A DNA stretch of 64,000 nt, taken from Aphelocoma coerulescens (lineage: Eukaryota > Chordata > Aves > Passeriformes > Corvidae). The translations under genes were made by a program, and so were the position numbers. Positions within the stretch are counted from its first letter, which is position 1. The number at the start of each line of letters is the position of its first letter. The notes under the pieces are model-generated. The model made no database searches. It saw only the letters and a list, made by a program, of their open reading frames with translations, and had not been told where the DNA came from. This document shows positions 30,320-48,923 of the stretch, in pieces. The stretch lies in assembly GCF_041296385.1 (NCBI RefSeq), contig NW_027184061.1, positions 1,641,501 to 1,705,500 of the forward strand, written 5' to 3'.

Positions 30320-30628
30320 AGGCCCAGGAGCTGAGAGAAAAGGACCAGGAGAGATCCCGCCCCGAGCACCGGCACGGGCACAACAGAGCCAGCCTGGGCA
30401 CAGGGAGGGAATTTATTCCCAACCAAATCCCAGCAGCACAAGGAGAAGGCAAAGAAATCTCTCCAACACCTTCCCCCCACCCAGCGCGGATCACCCGGAA
30501 CGGGGGTCACCAGGGCTCTGCCCCACGGGGGTCACTGGGGATCATCCAACGCCGATCCTCCCACGGGGGATGGAGCTGGAGCAGCGCACGAAGCTCTTCC
30601 TGCACTCGGGGCACTCGCAGGGCTTCCC

Positions 30629-31395
30629 TTAGCGGTGCCTCCGTTGGTGTTGGGTCAAGTGAGAGCTCCTGGAGAAGCTCTTCCCGCACTGGGGACACTC
30701 GTAGGGCCTCTCCCCAGTGTGGATGCGCCGGTGGAGGGTGAGGTGGGAGTTTTGATTGAAGCCCTTCCCACAGTTGGGGCAGCGGAAGGGCCTCTCATCC
30801 GTGTGAATGCGCTGATGTAGGAGAAGCTGGGAGCTCCTCGGAAACCTCTTCCCACACTCAGAACACTCGTAGGGCCTCTCCCCAGTGTGGGTGCGCTGGT
30901 GGGCCCTCAGGCTGGAGCTCCACCAGAATCTCTTCCCACAATCCAAGCACTCATAGGGCTGCTCCCCGGTGTGGATCACCTGGTGCTGGATCAGCTGGGA
31001 GCTGTTGATGAAGCCCTTCCCACATTCCCCACACTTGTAGGGCCTCTCCCCAGTGTGGATCCTTCGGTGCTGCATCATGCTGGAGCTCCGGCTGAAGCTC
31101 TTCCCGCATTCCCCACATTCATAGGGCCTCTCCCCGGTGTGGATGCGCTGGTGGTGTCTCAGGCTGGAGCTCCACCTGAAGCCCTTCCCACATTCCAAGC
31201 ACTTGTGGGGCTTCTCCCCACCCTGAGGTTTCTCCCCCAGCTCCGACCTCCCCCTGAATCTCCGGCCGCCTTCCCGGCACAGGGGGGCTCTTTCCTCCTT
31301 GGATCTCTCTGGGCTGCGTTTGCAGCCCCTCCTCGTGCAGCATCTCCGGGGCTTTTCCTCCTCCTCCATCGTCCACACCTTCGGAATGACAAATT
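30629..31395 (-). CDS. C2H2 zinc-finger protein, right copy, seven fingers (last exon)
   Basis: The protein is predicted to be nuclear and sequence-specific in DNA binding. The exon begins at an acceptor (ag at 31,396-31,397 on the minus strand). The first ATG is 31,367-31,369, giving 246 codons, but the frame is open to the acceptor (FVIPKVW before the Met), so upstream exons may add sequence. A leader of about 60 residues, rich in Glu, Arg and Lys, precedes seven CX2C-X12-HX3H fingers joined by TGERP linkers. All Cys and His ligands are present. There is no KRAB in this exon. Compared with the left copy it has one more finger and no premature stop. Most differences fall in the helix positions that read DNA. 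Confidence 0.86.
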
Positions 31396-32217
31396 CTGGG
31401 TTGAGGGGAAAAACAAGAGGTGAGCGCCTCAGGCTGCGGATTCCTTCTGCCCAAGTCCATCACCAAGTATTTTGTGTCTGTAAAAACCTACAAAACACCA
31501 AGATTCAGACCAAAAGTCCCACAAACATCAAGACATAGACACAAAACACCCAAAACATCAAGATTCAGCTAAACCCTCATCCAAAATATAAACATTCAGC
31601 CCCTGAAAAAAACCCAAAGCACCAACATGGAGTCCAAGAAACCTCAGAAACACCAAGATTCACCCACGGGAAAATCGTGGATCCCCCTCCCTGATCACCT
31701 GCTGGATGGGGGGGGCAACGCTCCTGGGGCTGGGGGGAGGCTGCAGATACAGCGAGTGCTGGAACCTTGCGGCGCCTCCTCTTCCTGCTCCTCCTCCTGT
31801 GTCCCTACTCTTCCTCACACTCCTCTTCCTCACACTACTCCTTCTCCTGCAGAATCCCACCTGCTGCTCCCACGGCCATCGTTTCACCATTCTGGTCTCC
31901 AGCCCTGCTCCTCCAGCCTTTCTCCTGCTCCCCCCAGGCCCAGCACCCAGCCCTGGCTCGCTCTGCCCCCCAGAGCTCTCGGATCGCACAGCACGAGCAG
32001 CGATGCAGCTGCGGCAGCTCGGGCTGGGGCAGCGCTGGGCTCTCGGCCGCTCCTGCCCGCACTCGGCCCCCGCCGCAGCCACTTCTGCCAGCACAGCACG
32101 GCCCGGCCCGGCCTTGGCGCTCCCCCCCTCCCACCTCCCCAAATTCCCCTGGCGGGGGGCGCCAAGGCCGGGCCACACGTGGGCTCCAGCTGGGGAGCGC
32201 CGGGCGCTGCGGCTCTG
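31396..32217. promoter_or_regulatory. CpG-rich region upstream of the right zinc-finger gene
   Basis: This mirrors 21,956-22,814. A/T-rich repeats of caagattca phrases (31,490-31,680) precede a CpG-rich block (31,960-32,217) that ends at SXY copy 4. It probably holds the promoter and first exon, but I cannot place the exon. Confidence 0.45.
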
Positions 32218-32261
32218 CCTGGCAACTGCTGAGTCACCAGCGCCGCGCCTTCTGATTGGCT
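32218..32261 (+). promoter_or_regulatory. MHC class II SXY-type promoter module, copy 4
   Basis: X1-like cctggcaactg (32,218-32,228), X2-like tgagtcac (32,230-32,237) and Y box ctgattggct (32,252-32,261). It is the mirror partner of copy 2 and points away from the zinc-finger gene. Confidence 0.7.
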
Positions 32262-32689
32262 GAGCGCTGCCTGAGGGCCGCGCCTGCACCAAGGGGGGAC
32301 ACCCTGCTCCAGGGGGGATGTCCCGAAAACCGGGCACCCCCAGCGAACCAACAACACCAACGCCTCCTTACAAACACATGCTCTGAATCTGCTCGGACAC
32401 AGCCACACGCACTTGCACACAAGCAAGTGACAGCACAAACCAGCAGCTCCACAAAATGGCACTGACTGACACACACTGCTGCTCAGCCAAGCTCCTGCTC
32501 AATTCCTCAACTTCCAGAACAACAACAAAGCCGGAACAGAACCATGGACGTCGTTTCCTAATCAAAAGGGGACAATGCTGAGGCAGTTTGCACATTCTCC
32601 CAGAGCTAATTAAGGACATGGACACCCAGCACGGGTAAAAAGGGAAGTCGAGAAGGGGTCTCAGCAACAGGGGACGGATGGTGTTGGTG
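32262..32689. other. Stretch between SXY copy 4 and the ERV, no gene seen
   Basis: This is the mirror of 21,491-21,912, with the class II leader-like block next to the Y box. Nothing coding is supported. Confidence 0.4.
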
Positions 32690-34193
32690 TGCTGGGAAGG
32701 GATTGGTTGAAGGGAGTGTGCAGGAATATGGTTAAGGCAAACAGCAGCAGGAGGAATCTATGTGGTAAGAAAGGAAAAGGAAGATGGAAAAGAGGAGGAA
32801 GAGAAAAAAGTGAGGACTGGGATGCTTTTCAGCACCATCTTATCCTCAACATTTGCCAGCTGATCCAGATCTTTTGTATCCCCGCGTTCCAGGACAGGAC
32901 AGAAAAAGAAGTTCAGGATTTTAGGGTGTTCCTCTGTGGTGGGGAGCAGCAGGACAGGGCAGCACGGGCTGGAGGCCTGTGGGGAGCTGCGGGGCCGGGC
33001 TGGGGCTGTGGGGCAGCCAGGGCTCAGCGCCGGGCACTGCCTGACCCCAACACCCCCCGGGCAGGGCCGGCAGTGGCCCCCGGCCCCCAGGAGGCTACGG
33101 GATGTGGAAGGATCAGGATTTACTTTTATCGATCTTGTTTGGGTCACTGGAGAAACGAATGATTTTGCAGAAAGCTCAGCTGCTGTCAGAGGATGAGCAC
33201 CCACGGGCAGTGAGATGCCACGGGTACGGCTGCTGCCATTGGCTTTGGCAAGAAGAAGAGCCAGACCCAGGCCAGATATTCAATTATCTCCCTGGAATTG
33301 AGGTTTGCAATTCCTCACCCTGCGAATTCCCGACCTAGTGCGGGGTGGAGATAAGGGATGTCTGTTTCTAGCAGTCTGTGGCCAGAATCCTGTCTCTTGT
33401 GAAATCTCTTCCACAGGAAGCTCGGCTGGCACAGACCCTGCCTGGGGACTTTAAGGGATGTTACACCACTCAAGGGAGATGAGCTTAACATCTCAACAGA
33501 CTGGGAACAGCCCAAAAGATACCCAAAAAGATAACGCCCATCAACAGAACATCAACGCCCATCAGCAAACATCAAGGAACAGCTACCCCAGACACTGCCC
33601 CCAGCACAGCTGGAGACCCCTGCTCTGGAAAAGGCTGAGAAGGAAATCAAGGAGTGTGGACCTAATGAACATCAGAGGCCAAGCAATCCGGGGCCAACAG
33701 GAAACCAAATACTAAGAACTGCCCAACTTGGAACCAATGAACATGAAACCTACGGATTTCGATGGGTTTAGACTGCATCAAGTTGAGGAAAAATTGAGTA
33801 AAACTCGTGTGCCATGGGATGATTTTCTCTGCACACCTGGGCTATGTGTGCATGAAATGATTTCTGTTGCACATCCTGGCCAGAATAAAGTAATGCCTTG
33901 ATCCTCTAACACTAAAAAGGTCGTTGGAGAGTTTTTGATCTTCCAGGAGTTTTGTTGACAAGATTATATCACTAGAATTTTTTTTCTTAATAATCCTACT
34001 CTGACATTGTCAGCTGGGTTTGGGCCAGGGGTGTGAGAGTCAATTTTTATTCTTAGGGGAAAAAGTAGCAAAAATCTTTATTGGTTTAGGCGTTTTTCTG
34101 TGTATGTGTGTGCGTGGCTGTTAGTGATGGGAGAATTTTAGAATGGGTTTTTCAATGTTCACCTGTAAGCTGCATTTTGCAAAACTGGAAGAG
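32690..34193 (+). mobile_element. Gammaretrovirus-like ERV unit 1 (internally deleted), right arm
   Basis: A gag-like 3' part (about 32,930-33,200) is joined straight to an integrase-end/env-like part (about 33,210-33,470). An LTR-like block (about 33,480-34,190) follows, with an AATAAA near 33,887. It is the mirror of 19,955-21,490. It abuts unit 2 without intervening host sequence. Confidence 0.75.
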
Positions 34194-37100
34194 GTAAGAA
34201 AGGAAAAGGAAGATGGAAAAGAGGAGGAAGAGAAAAAAGTGAGGAGTGGGGTGCTTTTCAGCACCATCTTATCCTCAACATTTGCCAGCTGATCCAGATC
34301 TTTTGTACCCCGCGTTCCAGGACAGGGAAACAAAGAAGTTCAGGATTTGAGGGGGTTGCTCTGTGGTGGGGAGCAGCAGGACAGGGCAGCACAGGCTGGG
34401 GGCCTGTGGGGAGCTGTGGGGCCGGGCCGGGGCTGTGGGGCAGCCGGGGCTCAGCGCCAGGCACTGCCTGACCCCAACACCCCCCGGGCAGGGCCGGCAG
34501 TGGCCCCCGGCCCCCAGGAGGCTGCAGGATGTGGAAGGATCAGGATTTTCTTTCAATGATCTTGTTTGGGTCACTGGAGAAACGAATGATTTTGCAGAAA
34601 GCTCAGCAGCTGTCAGAGGATGAGCACCCATGGGCACTGAGGGGGCTGCAGGAGAGGCACAAGAAGCCCCTGCAGCACTTGGCCAGAAAGGCTCAGCAGG
34701 GCAATGCAAGAAGGGATGAGCAAAAGGCCAAGGTGAAGGCAAAGGCCATGGCAGAGTTTCTACAGCCCCCCAGGGATGAACCGCAGGGCCCAAGGGGGCC
34801 CCAGCACCCAGGGGACGGCGGCGGCCACAAGCACCTGGCACAGGCATTGCCCTCCTCGGCACGGCAGAGCCCACCCAAACAGCCCCTGGCAAGGAATCAG
34901 GGGTCCATCTGCAGGCCAGAAGGACACTGCAAGCACAGACAGCAGCACCCTCAGCACCAGCAAGTCCACCCCACATGGACATGGATTGTCAGGGCTGGCA
35001 GAGCTCCCAGCAGACCAGGGACCCACCACACCAGAGCCCTTGAGAACATTCAGGGCACATCTGGATCGAGACGAGGCCGCTCCTGATGGACACAGGGGCC
35101 TCTCTATCCACTCTGAATCTGACACCTAAGGGGGGAAATGGTCAAGAAGTTCTTTGATTATTCAGGCAATAAGTGGGAAAGATAAGCAGGTGTGTTTTAT
35201 TCAACCACTATCAGTAGATGTGGGGGATGGGTTTGAAATGCATCAATTTCTGTTTGTTCCTAATTGTGATTATAATTTACTGGGAAGGCACTTGGTGGCT
35301 GAAGTGGGAATAAAAATTCATATTGTCAAAGGAGATACAGAGGCTAATGCTGCTGGACCTTTGTGTCAAATGTGTGCGAAGGCCTCTGCTGAAGGGAACC
35401 CAGAAGTGTGGGCAGCCCCAGGGAAATAGGGAAAATCAGATATGGAGCCTCTCCAAATTCCTCTGAAGCATCCAGGACAAGTGGTGTCTAAAAGCAATAC
35501 CCTGTTCCAAGGGAGGCAAGGAAGGGGTTACAGCCTCTTACTGAGTCCCTGCTAAAGGCAGCGCTTCTGGAGCCAGGCATCTCTCCCTACAACTCTCCTC
35601 TCCTGCCAGGCAAGAAACCCCATCATGGACACCAGAAGGAAAGCACAATTGTCAAGGCTTCAAAAGCAAATTAACTGAGCCTCCTGCCCTGGCCCTCCCA
35701 GACAGGGAAAAACCATTTGAATTGCATGTGGATGTTAATCAGGGCCATGCCAAAGGAATTCCTGGGCTCAAATGTTTCACCCAGTGGCCAGAGAGTGGCC
35801 TCATTGTCTGCAGAATTGTGCAGCCCTGGCTTTAATGGGAACTGAGGCCTGAAAACTGACAGCAGCAGAATCTCTCATTGTTCAAGCCTGGCATCAAGGT
35901 AAAGCTTTGTTAACCAAAGGAGCCTCTAAATGGATGAGCAGCGCTGGGTTCTTACAGAATGAAACTTGTTGGATGGAACAGGAGGATTCAGAGTTGAGGA
36001 CAGGGCAAGGGTTGAACCCAGCCTCCTGTTTGAACGGCCCTGGACACGGGGCTGGCAAGAAACCCATGGCTGCAGTCAAGTGACAGAGCTCCAGAGCCGG
36101 CCTAGGAGAGATTGACCAGACATTCCCTGGCCTGAGGGAGAAAAGGTGTTTAGGGATGGGGCTGCAAGGGCAGCAGAAGGGAAAAGAGTGACAAGACACG
36201 CTGCTCTTAAGGAAACGGAAGGAGACAAAGCGCAGCTCAGCGCCCGCATGCTCAGCTCAAAGGGCCGAGCTGGGGGTGCCTGGAAGAGCCTGGCACTGAA
36301 ATGCCCTGAGCAGGAAGGCTTCAATATCTTCTGCTAACAGCATGGCAGCTCACAGCGGGACAGAAGCATTTCCGACTGCTTCAGCAATCCCTGCATCAGT
36401 TCTTAAGGCATGTTTGGAACAAACAATTCCAAGATACGGGATTGTGGAAGCAATAGACACTGACAGGGGAACTCATTTTACAGGAAAGATCCTTCAGGCT
36501 GTTCTGGCTGCTTTAGGAACACAGTGGGACCTCCCAACGCCCTGGCACCCCCAGAGTTCGGGTCGGGTGGAAAGAATGAATGGGGAAATAAAGAAACACC
36601 TCCTGAAGCTGCTGAGAGAAACCAAGATGCCCCAGGTACGGCTGCTGCCATTGGCTTTGGCAAGAAGAAGAGCCAGACCCAGGCCAGATATTCAATTATC
36701 TCCCCTGGAACTGATGTTTCAATTCCTCACCCTGCTCATTCTCGACTTAGTGGGGGTGGAGATCAGGGATGTCTGTTTCAAGCAGTCTGTGGCCAGAATC
36801 CTGTCTCTTGTGAAATCTCTTCCACAGGAAGCTCGGCTGGCACAGACCCTGCCTGGGGACTTTGAGGGAAGTTACACCACTCAACAGAGATGAGCTTAAC
36901 ATCTCAACAGACTAGGAAGAGCGCAAAAGATACCCAAAAGATAACGCCCATCAACAGAACATCAACGCCCATCAGCAAACATCAAGGAACAGCTACCCCA
37001 GACACTGCCCCCGGCACAGCTGGAGACCCCTGCTCTGGAAAAGGCTCCGAAGGAAATCAAGGAGTGTGGACCTAATGAACATCAGAGGCCAAGCAACCCG

Positions 37101-37600
37101 GGGCCAATAGGAAACCAAATACTAAGAACTACCCAACTTGGAACCAATGAACTTTAAACCTACGGATTTCTATGGGTTTAGACTGCATAAAGTTGAGGAA
37201 AAATAGAGTAAAACTCGTGTGCCATGGAATGATTTTCTCTGCACACCCGGGCTATGTGTGGATGAAATTATTTCTGTTGCACATCCTGGCCACAATAAAT
37301 AATGCCTTGATCCTCTAACACTAAAAAGGTCGTTGGAGAGTTGTTCTTCCTGCAGTTTCTGTGACAGGATTACACCATTAGAATGTTTTTTCTTAATAAT
37401 CCTACTTTGATATTGTCAGTTGGGTTTGGGCCAAAGATGTGAGAGTCAATTTTTAGTCTGAGGAGAAGAACCAAAAATCTTTATTGCTTTGGGGCATTTT
37501 TGTGTATGTGTGTGCGTGTCTGTTAGTGATGGCAGAATTTTGGAATGGGTTTTTCAATGTTCACCTGTAGGCTGCATTTTGCAAAACTGGAAGAGCATTA
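34194..37600 (+). mobile_element. Gammaretrovirus-like ERV unit 2 (fuller copy), right arm only
   Basis: From left to right it has a gag 3' region (frame 34,529-35,086, ending rich in Gln, Arg and Pro), a protease-like frame (35,154-35,429, motif CDYNLLGR), a broken pol stretch, and an integrase core/C-terminal frame (36,342-36,893, motifs DTDRGTHF and ERMNGEIKKHL). An LTR-like block (36,890-37,600) follows, with env reduced to a remnant. Reverse transcriptase is essentially absent. Frames are interrupted, so it is a fossil. Its first 360 bp repeat the start of unit 1. Confidence 0.8.
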
Positions 37601-37639
37601 AAACTGACCCTTTTCCTCATAAACAGTTTAAAAATATTT

Positions 37640-38829
37640 TTTAAAAAAGGGGGAAAAAAAAGCCGCTTTTGGGGGGGCCCATAGGTGAGCCACCTGATGG
37701 TTGCCCTGGAGGAGAAGCTTCCTTCCAGACAGCCAGCAGAGGAGCTTTAGAAATGCAAATTAACTCTGCTGGGGGAAAGGTGCACAATGTCCCAGGCTCT
37801 CCTTGCCTGCCAGAGGAATTGGGCTGATTCCCTCTGCCCCTCACCCCAAGCTCTGCCTCCCTGCACAGACGGAATTTGCATCGCTAAAGGCAGAGCCCAC
37901 ACTGAGCATCTCGGACTCTGCAACAGAAATCCCTGAAGCTGCAAAGGAAAACAGCAAACGGAGAATGTTGGGAGAACTTCACTCACAAAAGCGGGGGGGA
38001 ATCATCCCTCTCCCCACTCCAACATCTGCTGGCACTGTCTGGGTTATACAGGGTGGGTTTGACCACTGCGCTGCTTTTGCTGCCACAAGGTCAGCGAAAT
38101 CGCTTGGGAATCCAAGGATGTGATGATTTAATCAGAGAAAAGAGGTCAATTGATGCATCCCTGGCATTTCTGGGAGCACCCAAAAATGGGGAAAAGATGA
38201 ACGGCCACCAGAACAAATCCTACAACACCATGGAGCAGCCCCTGGGAACCCAAACGAATTCATACCAGGTGCCAGAGAACCCAGTGATCATTTCAATACA
38301 TCATTAGATTACAAGCTGTCCTCCAAATCATAACCAAGCACACAGCTCCAGCTCCTGACCTTCTCACCCACCAATCCACTCCCATGAGCAACGCCACATT
38401 TCACCCTGGGATGGCATCAGATCCTCTTTCAGCAGAAGGACCAGGAGGTTGTGGAAAATTAAAGGACTCAAACTGCTCTTGGCAAAGAGATGGCCAAGGA
38501 AAAGTGGTGAAACAGAAAAGAAAGGAAATAAAACTTAACAGAGCCATGAATATTGGATGTTCTACAAAGTGGGGGTGCACATTAAGGGGCACATGCAGCA
38601 GGCGCATCGGGAAGTCTGTACCTTCCAAGGACCTCAGCCAGGGGGAAAAGGGACACGGAGATGCGGCCGGGGAAATCGGCATAAAAAGGAGGCTGCGTCC
38701 TCCAACACTTGGACAGACCCCACGGGAAATGCCCCGTGGCCTCTCCCTTGCTCCAGGAATAAAGTTCCTTTTACAGGACTCCTCCGGCTCCTCTGGGGAC
38801 ACAAACCTCTGGCCACGGGAACTTTCCCG
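37640..38829 (+). other. Conserved intergenic stretch, mirror of 18,701-19,793
   Basis: Plus-strand frames of 106 (37,803-38,123) and 84 codons (38,053-38,307) match those on the left arm with few changes. No domain is recognised. There is also an AT-rich part near 38,520. No gene call is justified. Confidence 0.35.
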
Positions 38830-39540
38830 CACACTCCCGCCGACGGGGCAGCCACCTCTGTCCTACCCACAGCAGCCGGGACGAGCCAGCGCTGCTCCGG
38901 CACCGGCTCCTGCCGAGGCAGCAGCGGCAAGGAGAGCGCGGGCAGCCGCTCCCGCAGCGCCCTCACGCCAGGGCGAACACGGCGCCCACACGGCACAACG
39001 AACCCGCCCCAGCCCGCTGCCGCCCCCTCCGCCCGCAGCCAGCGCCGAGCCCCGCCAGAACCGAGCGCGGCTCCCACCTGCGCTGGGGCCGCCTCCGAGC
39101 TCCGCCGCCGCCTCACCGGGCTCCGGCCGCCGCCGCCGCTCCCGGGCCCGCACAGACGCTCCGCCAATGGCGCCTCTGCTGCGCCACGGCCGCCCTGCCG
39201 GCGGCTCCGGGCCCGGGCTGCTCCCCGCTCCGACCAATCAGCGCGCCAGAACCACGACTGACGGCAGCACCGCCCAATCGCAGCGAGGGGCGGGCTCTGC
39301 ACACGGCCCAGCCTCGCCCCGCGCTCCCAGCGCCCCCCGGGCTGCGTGAGGGGAAAGCCGCAGCTGAGGAACAGCCCTGGAACGGGCCCGGCCCGAGCCG
39401 CCATTCAGCTGGGAAGGGAAACAAAGCTCTCCGCTGCTCCCGGCCCGACTTGCCCAGCCCTGCGTGTTGGCTGCCTCCGGCTCCTTGGGAAGCCCTGCAG
39501 CCTCCCGACTCCCGCCCCTAATTCGGAGCATCAGTGCATG
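38830..39540. promoter_or_regulatory. CpG island at the 5' side of the right PAK-like gene
   Basis: This is the mirror of 17,930-18,700. It is dense in CpG with an inverted CCAAT (gaccaatcagc near 39,232). It differs from the left arm and from the third copy (48,378-48,655) at, for example, 38,920, where it reads gcagcagcgg against gcatcagcgg in both others. Confidence 0.6.
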
Positions 39541-39911
39541 GCTTTGATTTCGTTGTTCAGGCTCGGCTCTGGGCTGTCCTTGTCTGCTGCATTTTCTGGG
39601 TTCCTCTTGGATGCTTTGAGCAACAGGCTGTGCCCCGGGAGGATCCTTTGTGCTCCTTTGTGACAGAGGAGAACCTTCCAGGCGGTTCTTGCGGGAGCTG
39701 CTGCTGTGATGTCACGGGAACGCTGCCGCGTCCTCGCCGTGTTCCCGTTGCTGTGGGCACGGAGCCCTCAGTGTCCAGAGCGGCTCTGGGCGCCCGCTGG
39801 TTGCCGGAGGATCCTCCTGCCCGAGGCATTCTCAGCAGCCAGCCCAGCCCCTGCCGGGTGTCCTTCTGTGCTTGCAGGGGTACAGTCTGCCACGTGTGCA
39901 GCACGGCCAAA

Positions 39912-46869
<6,958 letters not shown>

Positions 46870-46934
46870 TGTCCAGTCTCGCTGCTTTTCACATGCAAAG
46901 CCAGCAGAATCCTCGCCTGGTTTGGCTTGGCAGG

Positions 46935-47190
46935 GTCCTTTGCAGGTCATCTGGACCAGGTGCCCCGCAAGGAGCAGGGACATCTTCAAGCAGATCAGGT
47001 GGCTCAGAGCCCTGCCTGACCTGAGCCTGGATGTTTCCAGGGAGGAGGCACCTCCCACATCTCTGGGCACCCTCTGCCAGTGTTTCCCCACTCTTCTGAT
47101 AAAAAAATTCTGCCTCAGATCTAATCTGAGCCTGCTTCCCTCTCCTGAGTTTCAAACATTCCCCTCTGTCCTGTTGCAACAGAGCCTGTG
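46935..47190 (-). mobile_element. CR1-like LINE 3' fragment, right
   Basis: This is the mirror of 10,270-10,520. On the plus strand it reads the complement of the CR1 3' segment (ctgataaaaaaattctgcc; cctctgtcctgttgcaac). Confidence 0.6.
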
Positions 47191-47473
47191 AGGAACTTGA
47201 CTTGGGAAAGTAACAGTTGATTTCTTTCTTTTTCATCCTTTGGGCAGCACCCATTTTTATCATCAGCCAAGCCTCTCTCCAGCCCGAGCCCTCTGATCGC
47301 TGCAGCAAAGCAATTGAAGGAGCAGCGAAGGACGTGAAGCCCCTGGGGCCAGCTTTTTGTTATAGTAGTTAGGACAAGTGGATAGTTACGGTAGTTAGCA
47401 CTGCTAGTGAGTTATGGTGGTTAGGGCAGCCTGGTAGTTATGGCAGTTTATTGAATAAAAGCTCTGTTAAACC

Positions 47474-47970
47474 TCAAGTCCCTTGACGTGTCCCTTCCTT
47501 GTTCCCCCGTGACTCAGCTGCCCGGAGCAATGCGAGGGGAGAGTGGGCCCAGCCTTGCCCAGAGCTGAGCCCCAGCAGAGCCCCGGCAGAGCCCAGAGCA
47601 GCCGCAGCATCGGCAGAGTCAGCCTGGAAGGAGGCGCCTGGAGCCTTCTCGACTGCAGCCGACTCTTGTTTACAAACCGCGTGGGGTGGGAAATGCCACT
47701 GGTTCTGCAAGAGGGCAGAGGGGGCCCGGGGAAGGCCCAAATGCGAGGGACAAAACCCGCCCAGTGCTGGAGAAAAACCACGCCTTTTTCCCCTCCCACG
47801 CCGGCCAAAACACTGAATCCTAAACCGAGTCAAACGGGGCAGGGGAGGAGCCCAGGCCCTTCCACCCCTGCAAACCAAAGCGTCCCTTGCACGGCTCTGA
47901 GCCCCGGTGCCGGTGGCCCCGTGGGCATTGGTTTCTGTCGGGTTCGCTGCTGCCAGCCCAGGGCCAGCCC
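47474..47970 (-). pseudogene. PIM intron-3-like relic, right
   Basis: This is the mirror of 9,480-9,985 and resembles PIM intron 3. It is on the minus strand while the right PIM gene is on the plus strand. The homology between arms ends here, at the edge of the right-arm insertion. Confidence 0.65.
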
Positions 47971-48377
47971 GGGACAGGGCGGGAGCTGGAGGCTGCGGGC
48001 GGGGAGATGCGATCCCGGGACACGCATTCGGTGGCACCTGCGAGCGCAAGCAGGGGAGGGGCGCCGGCAGTGACGGGGGAAAGGAATAAGGTGAATGTGA
48101 CTTAAACAAGCCAAGCCCGTGAATGTGCTTTAGATAGGGCCAGGGAGCTGTAGGTAGGAAGGAGTGAAAGAAACTATCACTTCCAGAAAATGTTACTGAT
48201 TGCCATGGACTGCTGCTCAGCCAAGGCCATGTCAAATTCCTGAACTTAAAGAAGAAGAACAAAGACTCAATGGAGTTATTAATACTGCTTTGTTTTACTA
48301 AAACAAACAAAACGGGTGTGTGCATATTGGAGAGCAGATCGGGAAGTCTGAACCTTCCAAGAAACAGTCCCGGGGAC
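47971..48377. other. Start of right-arm-only DNA, no gene seen
   Basis: A GC-rich part (to about 48,090) is followed by AT-rich sequence. It has no counterpart on the left arm and no recognised feature. Confidence 0.35.
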
Positions 48378-48655
48378 AGAGCAGCCACCTCTGTCCTACC
48401 CACAGCAGCCGGGACGAGCCAGCGCTGCTCCGGCACTGGCTCCTGCCGAGGCATCAGCGGCAAGGAGAGCGCGGGCAGCCGCTCCCGCAGTGCCCTCATG
48501 CCAGGGCGAACACGGCGCCCACACGGCACAACGAACCCGCCCCAGCCCCCTGCCGCCCCCTCCGCCCGCAGCCAGCGCCGAGCCCCGCCAGAACCGAGCG
48601 CGGCTCCCACCTGCGCTGGGGCCGCCTCCGAGCTCCGCCGCCGCCTCAGCGGTGG
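48378..48655. repeat. Partial third copy of the PAK-gene CpG island
   Basis: About 275 bp match 38,850-39,120 and, inverted, 18,345-18,610. At diagnostic sites (gcatcagcgg; agccccctgccgcc) it agrees with the left arm, not with the right arm it sits in. It ends abruptly against the actggga-type minisatellite. Confidence 0.88.
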
Positions 48656-48923
48656 TTCCCAGTCACCCCCATTATGATCCCAGTCACTCCCAGCATCATC
48701 CCGGTCGCTTACAGTCACTCCCACTGTTTTCAGTATGGTCCCAGTCATTCCCAATTAGATCCCAGTTGCCCGCAGCGTGGTCCCAGTGGCTCCCAGTCAC
48801 ACAGGATGGTTGCTTTCACTCTCAGTAAGAGTCCAGTGTGGCTCCAGTCATTTCCAGTATGAACCCACTCACTCCCTGTATGATTGTATTTGCACCCACT
48901 GTGGTCCCAGTTGCTCCCAGTGT
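48656..48923 (-). repeat. 'tcccagt' minisatellite tract in the right-arm insertion
   Basis: These are irregular units of cccagtcactcccag type, the complement of the 6,655-7,350 family. The tract joins the CpG-island copy to the ERV nest. Confidence 0.8.

Larger units (their letters stand above)
23990..30320. other. Palindrome spacer
   Basis: This asymmetric segment separates the arms and has no mirror partner in the window. It contains plus-strand MHC class II B fragments (24,270-26,880), an SXY module pointing the other way (25,320-25,363) and LTR-like sequence (about 27,350-30,300). At its left edge, 23,940-23,990 resembles 30,320-30,385, while 23,743-23,940 has no counterpart on the right. 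The homology therefore frays rather than ending sharply. Confidence 0.8.

Noticed and set aside
34194..37600. A complete, active gammaretroviral provirus
   Set aside because: Reverse transcriptase and most of env are missing and the frames are interrupted; only fragments remain.
38384..39349. 321-codon frame over the PAK CpG island
   Set aside because: It is proline/arginine-rich across a CpG island and antisense-compatible. It has no domain and looks like a composition artefact.
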